From positions 1-5,142 of the forward strand of contig JBGSUL010000116.1 of NCBI GenBank assembly GCA_041736155.1: DNA of 5,142 nt. Direction: 5' to 3'. Within the stretch, counting starts at the first letter, position 1; each line of letters begins with the position of its first letter. Below the pieces are notes generated by a model. It saw only the letters and a list, made by a program, of their open reading frames with translations, was not told the DNA's origin and searched no databases. This document shows, piece by piece, positions 1 to 5,039 of the stretch. The position numbers and the translations under genes were made by a program. Source of the stretch: JANPLN01 sp041736155. Its GTDB lineage: Bacteria > Bdellovibrionota > Bdellovibrionia > Bdellovibrionales > JAGQZY01.

Positions 1-73
1 TAGGCCAAGTTCGGACAACACTTAATGCGTTAACCAGCACGCGAATATGAGGATGATGTTCAAGAATGCTCAT
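1..73 (-). CDS. Possible 5' end of an unidentified gene, cut by the left edge
   Basis: From an ATG at 73 the minus strand stays open to the window edge for 24 codons, beginning MSILEHHPHIRVLVNAL. I do not recognise the family, and the fragment is too short for domain assignment. No convincing ribosome binding site precedes the ATG. It could be the start of a real gene or transposon-derived sequence, because the bases just upstream (about 95-130) resemble terminal repeats of IS21-type elements. A chance open frame of this length is also quite possible, so the call is weak. Confidence 0.2.
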   Translation of the reverse strand, partial: MSILEHHPHIRVLVNALSVVRTWP

Positions 74-130
74 CAAACAGACACTCCGACCCGAGGCCAC
101 TTTTACACTTGACCGGGGTGGCGTCCATAT

Positions 131-214
131 GAGGAAGGTTATCCTAACCTTCCTGAGGGCGAAGCCCGAAGGATCTCGACGAGGGAGTTCATTGCGAACT
201 CAAAGATTCCTTCG
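131..214. repeat. Cluster of hairpins, dispersed palindromic-repeat-like
   Basis: The stretch folds almost completely. There is a perfect 10-bp stem with a 3-nt loop (132-141 with 145-154, AGGAAGGTTA), then a GGGC/GCCC hairpin (157-160 with 164-167). After that comes a long-range stem, CGAAGGATCT (167-176) with AGATTCCTTCG (204-214, one bulged T), enclosing an inner GAGTTC/GAACTC hairpin (185-190 with 196-201). The style (GAAGGATCTC ... CCTTCGACAAG) resembles short palindromic intergenic repeats scattered in many bacterial genomes; that resemblance is from memory and was not searched. It begins 12 bp downstream of the lipoprotein stop codon, so as RNA it could protect or attenuate that 3' end. 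No stem is followed by a clear U-tract, so it is not a standard terminator. Confidence 0.5.
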
Positions 215-226
215 ACAAGATAAAAA

Positions 227-763
227 TTATTTCTTCACAAAACCTTTGATGGTTTTCGCACACGGAGTGTTGTCGAGTTCAGGCATTGTGTCGCGGGAAG
301 CGCGGAATACTTTGCTCCACAAACAGCTGGCTTCGGTTTCTGAAACCATCATATCCTTGGTGGTTTTTCCACAATAAGTCATCGCTTGATTTGTGCACTT
401 TTGGCCAAGAGTTGATTTGTTTTTCGCATAAATCTTGGTGAACTCTTCTTGTGAAATTTTCTGAGTGATTTTATCACTCATCAGCAAGCTTGTGGTCTCC
501 GCTGTGCAAGCCTGGTGTCCTTCATGCTTACACGCTTTTTCTGCGCAACATGTTTTTTGCTCGCCGTGGTGATTGCAGCCTTCATGTGCGCCACCTTCTT
601 TCATTCCACAATTGCATTCTTTCTTTTCCCCATTGTTCATGGCTCCACTTTTCTCAGCACTGGCGTCACAACCACATTCTGTTTTTGCTCCATCATGGCC
701 ATGGTGTTTATGAGCGCATGCTCCTACGAAAACGGTCATCATGACTAAAAATAAATACTTCAT
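227..763 (-). CDS. His/Cys-rich putative metal-binding lipoprotein
   Basis: A 178-residue secreted lipoprotein. Residues 1-15 form a short hydrophobic signal peptide ending in a lipobox, Val13-Gly14-Ala15-Cys16, so Cys16 should be lipidated and the protein anchored on a membrane facing the periplasm or outside. Residues 17-86 are a low-complexity, very polar stretch with nine histidines (H18, H20, H21, H23, H60, H65, H66, H80, H83) and nine further cysteines. ECxC pairs recur exactly 20 residues apart (C30/C32, C50/C52), with C72/C73 about 20 further on. Such composition usually binds soft or transition metals (Cu, Zn, Ni); the metal cannot be read from sequence. Residues 95-178 look like a small folded domain with four cysteines (C123, C131, C147, C168), possibly two disulfides. 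The ATG has AAGGAG five bases upstream. The antiporter lies 69 bp upstream on the same strand, so co-transcription is possible. No named family is recognised. Confidence 0.8.
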   Translation of the reverse strand: MKYLFLVMMTVFVGACAHKHHGHDGAKTECGCDASAEKSGAMNNGEKKECNCGMKEGGAHEGCNHHGEQKTCCAEKACKHEGHQACTAETTSLLMSDKITQKISQEEFTKIYAKNKSTLGQKCTNQAMTYCGKTTKDMMVSETEASCLWSKVFRASRDTMPELDNTPCAKTIKGFVKK

Positions 764-768
764 AGAAA

Positions 769-774
769 CTCCTT
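769..774 (-). promoter_or_regulatory. Ribosome binding site of the lipoprotein gene
   Basis: On the minus strand AAGGAG lies five bases before the ATG at 763. It fixes the start codon, which also gives the correct signal-peptide N-terminus. A TATAAA (776-781) just upstream could be a -10 element, but no -35 at proper spacing is obvious. Confidence 0.75.
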
Positions 775-832
775 GTTTATATTCGTCCAGAAGATGAACC
801 CCGACGAATTCGTTCTTTGAAAATCATGGTAC

Positions 833-2098
833 CTAAGGCAAAAGCAGATAACAAACACAAACAATCATGGTCGGGGGAAGTGCTGCCAAAAAGAGAGGCA
901 GTGGATTAATCACGCCATTCTGAAAAGTTCCCTTGAGTATTCCGTAACCTGCTGGATTGGGAGCATTGGCGATCACAGTGAGCCCTCCACCCGATACGGC
1001 CCCTGCCACTAAATAATATTTAGCTGTATCACTGAGGTCCACCAATGAACCCAAATACGTTAAGGCTGCATTATCAGTGAATGCTGTTAAACCTGTCGCG
1101 CCAAAGTAAAGAACGATGTCACTCAAACTGACGAGAACTTCCTGTAACCACCACTTTTGCATGGAACCTAATACCACTAACCCTGCGAGGAAAAATCCCA
1201 CCATCAGTGAGTCTTTCAGTTTCAGTTCGTCTTGATATTCGCGAGTCACTTGAACAAAACCGACAAAATACAGAAAGAGCCAGATAAAAAAGACTGGATG
1301 ATGAGCGGTCGCCACCACACCCGCTAAAAACAGAATGTGCACTACATAAATCCACGTTTTGGGACGCATTTTTCCCCGTGGCTCACGATGCACAGCCAGA
1401 GGTTGTGAAAGCTCTTTACGAAAATAAAAGGCATAAAGACCTGTGGAGCACAAGAGAGCGACGATGGCTTTCCAACCAAAGTGCCCAAACATAAAGGCTA
1501 TATCCCAATTGTATTTACTCGCCACCATCAAAACGGGGGGCGCAGCAAAATGAGTAAGCGTGCCACCCACTGATATGTTCACAAACAACAACCCCATGGT
1601 GGCGTATTTGAATCGATCTGACATTTTTTGTTCAAAGAAAAAAGTAAGGAGCAAAAGAGCGGTGACCGTCATTGCCGCAGGTTCGGTAATAAAAGATCCG
1701 AGCAAGGGGCCAATGATCAAAGTCGATACATAAAACGCCATCTTACGCGGAAGCGGCAATATCTTAGAAATGGCGATGATGCTTTTTTCAGCAAGTAAAA
1801 TGATCGGTCGCGTGGCCGCCATACACATCACGACAAAAACAAAAAGTGGCTCGGTAAAATTTTGCGATTCTAAGTAATGGAGAGCTCCGTCTTCGAGACA
1901 TGTATACACCACTAAAAAAACACCAGCCCATAACCCAAAAACGGCCTCTACCTCGCCCAGCAGATGAAGGAGATTTTCATTCACCGATCCTCGAGGAAAC
2001 CTGTTCGCCCACCTTTGAAAGTAGCCCACAGAGAAAGTATGTAAAATGGCGACAACAAAAATGAGAGTGGCGGATATTTCTAAAAGAGTGGGTTGCAT
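833..2098 (-). CDS. Putative Na+/H+ antiporter, polytopic membrane protein
   Basis: A 421-residue, strongly hydrophobic inner-membrane protein with roughly 10-12 predicted membrane segments. It matches the style of the putative Na+/H+ antiporter family known from Chlamydiae and Bdellovibrio (Na_H_antiport_2-type, related in design to NhaD/ArsB-like ion transporters). Conserved-looking motifs in order are GSFITEPAAMT (134-144), NISVGGTLTHFAAPPVLM (174-191), TAFTDNAALT (338-347) and IANAPNPAG (376-384). The two pairs of unwound, Asn/Pro/Gly-rich motifs at similar places in each half suggest an inverted-repeat transporter core, with E139 and D342 as candidate ion-binding acids. The role would be exchange of sodium for protons, but the ion is inferred. 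An in-frame TTG at 2134 would add 12 residues; the ATG at 2098 is preferred because the first hydrophobic helix starts right after it. No ribosome binding site is visible. The lipoprotein gene follows on the same strand after 69 bp. Confidence 0.8.
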   Translation of the reverse strand: MQPTLLEISATLIFVVAILHTFSVGYFQRWANRFPRGSVNENLLHLLGEVEAVFGLWAGVFLVVYTCLEDGALHYLESQNFTEPLFVFVVMCMAATRPIILLAEKSIIAISKILPLPRKMAFYVSTLIIGPLLGSFITEPAAMTVTALLLLTFFFEQKMSDRFKYATMGLLFVNISVGGTLTHFAAPPVLMVASKYNWDIAFMFGHFGWKAIVALLCSTGLYAFYFRKELSQPLAVHREPRGKMRPKTWIYVVHILFLAGVVATAHHPVFFIWLFLYFVGFVQVTREYQDELKLKDSLMVGFFLAGLVVLGSMQKWWLQEVLVSLSDIVLYFGATGLTAFTDNAALTYLGSLVDLSDTAKYYLVAGAVSGGGLTVIANAPNPAGYGILKGTFQNGVINPLPLFLAALPPTMIVCVCYLLLP

Positions 2099-2105
2099 GA
2101 TTGGC

Positions 2106-2134
2106 AGTATGCATTTTCTATGGGGACTTGCCAA
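2106..2134 (-). promoter_or_regulatory. Possible promoter of the antiporter gene
   Basis: On the minus strand TTGGCA (2134-2129) and CATACT (2111-2106) are separated by exactly 17 bp. Only seven bases separate the -10-like hexamer from the ATG at 2098, so transcription would begin at or next to the start codon, giving a leaderless mRNA. The hexamers match sigma-70 consensus at 5/6 and 4/6 positions. The assignment is suggestive only, and it lies in the short gap shared with the divergent glycosyltransferase gene. Confidence 0.3.
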
Positions 2135-2181
2135 GCCTTGTCATATTTGCGCAACACCCCTTCCCATGTTACGCTTTTTTT

Positions 2182-2934
2182 ATGTCCTTAACGGTCAGTG
2201 TCCTTATTCCTGTTTACAATGAAGTGCAGACGCTGCCTTTGGTAATTGAAAGCGTTCTTAAGCTGTCGACCATCAACGAGATCATCATCGTCGATGACGG
2301 TTCTACGGATGGCACACGAGATTTTTTAAAAAATTATCAGAATCCGCGAGTCAAAGTTGTTCTTCATGAGACCAACCAAGGAAAGACTGGGGCGATTCAA
2401 TCGGCACTGCGCCAAGCTTCGTGCGACGTCTGTATCGTGCAAGATGCGGATTTTGAATACAATCCCGAAGAAATTCCTCTGGTCCTCGCACCGATTCTCA
2501 ACAATAAAGCGGATGTAGCCTACGGAAGTCGGTTTCTCGTGCGCAAAGAATCGCGCGTTCTTTATTTTTATCATTATCTCGCTAATAAGTTTTTAACTTT
2601 TCTTTCCAATATTCTCACCAACCATAATATGACGGACATCGAAACTGGCTATAAGGCCTTTCGCACCTTTATCGTCAAAGACATGGGGCTCACCGCCCGC
2701 GGCTTTGGGATGGAAGTAGAAATCACCGTGCTCGTCAGCAAAGTTGCCGCGCGCATTTATGAAGTGCCGATTTCTTATTACGGTCGTACTTACGAAGAAG
2801 GTAAAAAGATCACCCTCAGCGATGGCATCATGGCCATCTGGTACATTCTTTACTACAACCTTTGGTATTTTCGATTGCCACAACAACGCCAACGACTCCA
2901 ACAGATTCGCGAGCGCTTAAAAAAACAACTTTAG
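2182..2934 (+). CDS. GT2 glycosyltransferase, DPM1/GtrB-like
   Basis: A 250-residue GT-A fold family 2 glycosyltransferase. Visible motifs are VSVLIPVYNE (5-14), the nucleotide-binding VDDGSTDGT (37-45), NQGKTGAI (65-72), the metal-binding QDADF (87-91, D88-x-D90) followed by YNPEEIP, YGSRF (114-118) and DIETGYKAFR (152-161). This set is typical of polyprenyl-phosphate mannosyl or glucosyl transferases, which load a sugar from a nucleotide donor onto a lipid carrier at the cytoplasmic membrane face. There are no C-terminal membrane helices, so it is the soluble DPM1-type form, ending in a basic, Gln/Arg/Lys-rich helix (about 225-250). The ATG at 2182 is chosen because the family N-terminus begins just before the first beta strand; an upstream in-frame TTG at 2101 adds 27 residues without family character. 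No Shine-Dalgarno is visible. Its stop overlaps by 4 bp the stop of the convergent RHH gene. Donor and acceptor are unknown; a role in surface polysaccharide is inferred from the neighbours. Confidence 0.9.
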   Translation: MSLTVSVLIPVYNEVQTLPLVIESVLKLSTINEIIIVDDGSTDGTRDFLKNYQNPRVKVVLHETNQGKTGAIQSALRQASCDVCIVQDADFEYNPEEIPLVLAPILNNKADVAYGSRFLVRKESRVLYFYHYLANKFLTFLSNILTNHNMTDIETGYKAFRTFIVKDMGLTARGFGMEVEITVLVSKVAARIYEVPISYYGRTYEEGKKITLSDGIMAIWYILYYNLWYFRLPQQRQRLQQIRERLKKQL

Positions 2935-3164
2935 ATTTTAGACCTGAGACCTCGTCGAACAAACTCAATCAAAAGCGATTGGTACTTTTTACCCTCGCTC
3001 CGCGCTTGGGTCTTGACCGCTCTTAACAAATTTTCAGGAACCCGCAAACTAATGAGTCGTGTTTTCTCGTCTTTTTCAGAAATGAGCAGCCGCATATCTT
3101 CTAAAAACCGTACTGCCTGCTCAGGCGAAAGGGACGAATCAGACTCAACTTTCTTTTTGGCCAC
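2931..3164 (-). CDS. Ribbon-helix-helix protein, probable antitoxin/autorepressor
   Basis: A 77-residue protein with a C-terminal ribbon-helix-helix (CopG/BrnA-like) DNA-binding fold. The strand is TRLISLRVP (35-43), followed by helix A (about 43-57), a turn at G58-K59-K60 and helix B starting YQSLLIEFVRRGL (61-73). Basic and polar side chains on the strand (R36, S39, R41) would read the DNA major groove as a dimer. Residues 1-33 are a charged, probably helical extension (LSPEQAVRFLEDMRLLI), a good candidate for binding and masking the nucleotidyltransferase partner. The start is a GTG at 3164 with a strong AGGAG seven bases upstream, lying inside the end of the nucleotidyltransferase gene (20-bp overlap), so the two are co-translated. 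The likely role is antitoxin and repressor of its own operon at the palindrome at 3631-3654. A plain transcription regulator is the alternative. The stop codon lies within the end of the convergent glycosyltransferase gene. Confidence 0.8.
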   Translation of the reverse strand: MAKKKVESDSSLSPEQAVRFLEDMRLLISEKDEKTRLISLRVPENLLRAVKTQARSEGKKYQSLLIEFVRRGLRSKI

Positions 3165-3624
3165 GTAATTTCTCCTCGATACTCTGTAAATCGATCAAGT
3201 CCTGTGGTCTCCCGAATATTTTCTTCAACTTAGCCAAATCCTTTAAAGAGAGCACCGGAACTTTTCTCCCACCTACGGATATTCTTTTCACTTTAAAATC
3301 TCTGACGTCAAAGATGATTAAAATATCGACTTGCTTCATGGGATCTTTAAAGTCGACAAAAGACCATGCTTTAAGCTCACGATTTTCGATATATTCTTTG
3401 CGCATTTTAAAAAGAAGATCGCTATCAATAGGCAATCGAGATTTTAACCCAATTTCACCGAGTGCTTTTTCGACTTTGGTAAAATCTTCTTTTTTGATTT
3501 GCATGACCAAGTCAATATCGACGGTGGCTCGCACGATCCCCTGCAAAGCAAGAGCATATCCACCGATAAGAGCATACTTTAACTTGTGTTTTTCAAACTG
3601 ATCAGTCACTTCGTAGAGAAACAT
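3145..3624 (-). CDS. MNT/AbiEii-like nucleotidyltransferase, probable toxin
   Basis: A 159-residue protein of the DNA polymerase beta-type nucleotidyltransferase superfamily. The glycine motif IGGYALALQG (20-29) is followed by RATVDIDLV (32-40), with D36 and D38 as the metal-binding acids. QVDILIIF (98-105) supplies D100 as the likely third carboxylate. The C-terminal VPVLSLKDLAKLKKIFGRPQDLIDL (122-146), with R139, D142 and D145, is typical of stand-alone AbiEii/MNT-related proteins. Members transfer a nucleotide to RNA or protein targets, and several are toxins neutralised by a small partner. The catalytic set looks intact, so it is probably active; the target is unknown. It is the first gene of a pair with the RHH gene (20-bp overlap). 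The ATG at 3624 has no ribosome binding site and stands only six bases from a -10 element, suggesting a leaderless mRNA. No better start exists, because the GG motif begins at residue 21, as expected for the family. Confidence 0.8.
   Translation of the reverse strand: MFLYEVTDQFEKHKLKYALIGGYALALQGIVRATVDIDLVMQIKKEDFTKVEKALGEIGLKSRLPIDSDLLFKMRKEYIENRELKAWSFVDFKDPMKQVDILIIFDVRDFKVKRISVGGRKVPVLSLKDLAKLKKIFGRPQDLIDLQSIEEKLRGQKES
3172..3176 (-). promoter_or_regulatory. Ribosome binding site fixing the GTG start of the RHH gene
   Basis: On the minus strand AGGAG (within GAGGAGA) stands seven bases before the GTG at 3164. It lies inside the coding region of the upstream nucleotidyltransferase gene. 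It supports GTG as the start and predicts efficient translation of the RHH protein from the shared mRNA. Confidence 0.75.
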
Positions 3625-3630
3625 ATATCA

Positions 3631-3654
3631 ATTGTATATACATGTATATACAAT
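3631..3654. promoter_or_regulatory. 24-bp perfect palindrome, probable RHH operator
   Basis: A perfect inverted repeat. Its core is two directly adjacent copies of TGTATATACA (3633-3642 and 3643-3652), each itself a palindrome, flanked by AT and AT. The copies are one helical turn apart, as expected for two ribbon-helix-helix dimers binding side by side on one DNA face. It covers the spacer and the -10 of the predicted nucleotidyltransferase promoter, so binding would block RNA polymerase. This makes it the likely autoregulation site of the operon. The sequence is seen directly; the ligand is inferred. Confidence 0.7.
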
Positions 3655-3659
3655 GTCCA
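3631..3659 (-). promoter_or_regulatory. Promoter of the nucleotidyltransferase-RHH operon
   Basis: On the minus strand TGGACA (3659-3654) and TACAAT (3636-3631) each match sigma-70 consensus at 5/6 positions, with a 17-bp spacer. The -10 ends six bases before the ATG at 3624, so the transcript would start at or within a base or two of the start codon. The palindromic operator occupies the spacer and -10. Confidence 0.6.
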
Positions 3660-3737
3660 TAATTTATTTTTAAGATGAATCATTACTAAACAGTCCTGGA
3701 GTTCGACGCGCATCAGCCGCCCTCAATTCAAACTTTA

Positions 3738-3766
3738 TTTACAAAAAGACATCTAGGGTCTATGTT
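3738..3766 (+). promoter_or_regulatory. Possible promoter of the methyltransferase gene
   Basis: TTTACA (3738-3743) and TATGTT (3761-3766) are separated by 17 bp and match consensus at 5/6 and 4/6. Eight bases separate the -10-like hexamer from the ATG at 3775, again implying a leaderless transcript; no Shine-Dalgarno is seen. It diverges from the nucleotidyltransferase promoter. The rest of the gap (3660-3737) shows no recognisable feature. Confidence 0.4.
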
Positions 3767-3774
3767 GGGCCACT

Positions 3775-4437
3775 ATGACAATCGAAAATCCCTACCGACC
3801 CGAGATGCTTGCCCTTGTCCCTGCGAATGCACGACGAGTCCTTGATGTTGGATGTGCGGATGGCAGCTTTGGAGCCTCCGTTAAGTCAAAAACAAGCGCC
3901 GAGGTTTGGGGGGTGGACTTGTCATCGGCAGACGTATCTAATGCGCGCCTAAAACTCGACAAAGTCATTGTTGGCCCCATCGATGCCAATGAAACTCTGT
4001 TGCAACTTCCCGATGGGTTCTTTGATGCTATTTGCTTCAACGATGTTCTCGAACATTTGATTGATCCTGATCAACTCTTGAACCTGATACGGCAAAAACT
4101 GACTCCGCAGGGTGTGATTGTCGCCGCGATTCCTAATGTTCGTTATTTTCGAAACCTCTCCAATTTACTTTTCAAAAAAGAGTGGAAGTACGAGGAAAGA
4201 GGAATTTTAGATAGAACACATCTGAGATTCTATACGAAAAAAAGCATGAGAAGATTGTTTGAAGAACAAGGGTTTGAAATTCTTTTCTTTGAGGGAATCA
4301 ATGCCACACTCTCTTTTCGTCCCTACTTCTACCATATTTTCTCTCTTGGTCTCTTTGGATTAGATACCAAATTTTTACAGTTTGCTATCATTGCCAAGCC
4401 TCACCCTATTAGAGAGATCAATAACCTTTCCCAGTAG
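3775..4437 (+). CDS. Class I SAM-dependent methyltransferase
   Basis: A 220-residue Rossmann-fold methyltransferase of the Methyltransf_23/Methyltransf_11 type. Motif I is VLDVGCADGSFG (22-33), which binds S-adenosylmethionine. The acidic residue after strand 2 is D48 in VWGVDLS. Motif IV-like FNDVLEHLIDP (88-98) is typical of this group. AAIPNVRYFRNL (117-128) and ILDRTHLRFYTKKSMRRLF (144-162) are characteristic of small-molecule or glycan methyltransferases found in polysaccharide and O-antigen loci. The acceptor is not readable from sequence; O-methylation of a sugar or a related glycan modification is inferred from the neighbouring glycosyltransferase and AlgX-like gene. The C-terminal part (170-220) is hydrophobic and aromatic and may touch the membrane. 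The length is complete for the family. No ribosome binding site precedes the ATG. The gene ends within a 20-bp tail-to-tail overlap with the AlgX-like remnant. Confidence 0.85.
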   Translation: MTIENPYRPEMLALVPANARRVLDVGCADGSFGASVKSKTSAEVWGVDLSSADVSNARLKLDKVIVGPIDANETLLQLPDGFFDAICFNDVLEHLIDPDQLLNLIRQKLTPQGVIVAAIPNVRYFRNLSNLLFKKEWKYEERGILDRTHLRFYTKKSMRRLFEEQGFEILFFEGINATLSFRPYFYHIFSLGLFGLDTKFLQFAIIAKPHPIREINNLSQ

Positions 4438-5005
4438 AAATAAAGCTGGGATCTGGGAGTTGATCTACATACCGCTCGGCTCTTTCATCGATGATGATAT
4501 CGGGCTTGCCAGAATCTTTGAGAGCGCGAGGTATATTCTTTTTAGAATCAACAAAATGCATGAATACAGTTTTTCGGAAATAAGTAGGCATATACTTTTG
4601 AAGTGCAATACTAAAAGAATCCCCAACAATCCATGCTGTTTTCTGGGCCTGTGGGTTTTCGAAAACCAAATAAGTTCCATCTGAAATGATAGGTGTGAGG
4701 CAGCAGGCGCCTTCAAGATCAACTCTTAGATAATTTTTTTCTGGATCTTGGTAGTGAATCCATTCGTCCAAACCATTAAACATATCACTAAATTCATTTT
4801 TGTTTGCGTTGTCTACCAGTTGTATTTTTGCTTTTTTGGGATCAATTTGAGTCTTCAAAAGGTTATTCACAGAATCTAATATTGCGAGGTGGGCATTATA
4901 AACTCCCCAATCAATCCAGTGAGTGTCCGTCGTACGATAGGTGGGATATTTTTCCTTGGCAGTTCTCATATTGGACTCAAGCATTAATACATGTGGGGAG
5001 ACGTC
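4418..5005 (-). pseudogene. AlgX/AlgJ-like O-acetyltransferase, 5' part cut off by IS3
   Basis: The 3' part of a gene for an SGNH-type polysaccharide O-acetyltransferase (AlgX/AlgJ-like, periplasmic in known members). Numbered from an internal ATG at 4984, TTDTHW (18-23) gives D20 and H22. VGDSFS (120-125) gives the candidate nucleophile S123. PDIIIDERAERY (161-172) is the C-terminal family signature. D-x-H before GDS is the AlgX order, and all three catalytic candidates survive. The frame stays open upstream of that ATG through DVSPHVL to the predicted IS boundary at 5005/5006, so the first half of the catalytic domain and the signal or membrane segment are missing from this side. The ATG at 4984 lacks a convincing ribosome binding site, and a product would have no signal peptide, so function is probably lost. 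It would have acetylated an exported polysaccharide. The 5' half may lie beyond the IS, outside the window. Confidence 0.75.
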
Positions 5006-5035
5006 TGGACTGCGGGCGTTTAGTGGGAGTCGAAC
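5006..5035 (+). repeat. Terminal inverted repeat of the IS3-family element
   Basis: About 25-30 bp starting TGGACTG at 5006. Exact inner length cannot be fixed without the other end of the element. It lies between the insertion boundary and the transposase stop codon, where the right-hand repeat of IS3-family elements belongs. Confidence 0.5.
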
Positions 5036-5039
5036 CGGC

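Noticed and set aside
66..377. Plus-strand 103-codon open frame
   Set aside because: It runs through the hairpin cluster and antisense to the lipoprotein gene, which has a good ribosome site, signal peptide and lipobox. Its predicted protein shows no family character.
490..748. Two plus-strand open frames rich in Cys, His and Phe
   Set aside because: They are antisense shadows of the His/Cys-rich part of the lipoprotein gene.
781..809. Inverted repeat ATTCGTC/GACGAAT between antiporter and lipoprotein genes as a terminator
   Set aside because: The stem is 7 bp with a 15-nt loop and no T-tract follows on either strand. A competing 10-bp palindrome (804-813) also weakens the fold.
1898..1908. 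Sequence resembling half of the RHH operator (ATGTATACA) inside the antiporter gene
   Set aside because: Only a single partial copy within coding sequence, without the tandem palindromic arrangement; expected by chance.
2099..2134. Upstream TTG start extending the antiporter by 12 residues
   Set aside because: The added residues are polar and unlike a family N-terminus, spacing to any purine-rich site is poor, and the TTG coincides with the predicted -35 element.
4382..4722. Overlapping open frames on both strands across the AlgX-like fragment
   Set aside because: The 4418-4984 frame carries the DTHW, GDS and PDIIIDE..ER motifs; the others show none and lie in other frames of the same DNA.
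5025..5036. tRNA T-loop-like GGTTCGACTCCC on the minus strand
   Set aside because: The flanking T-stem pairs only at about 3 of 5 positions and no anticodon or acceptor arm is present. It lies within the IS3 end region.
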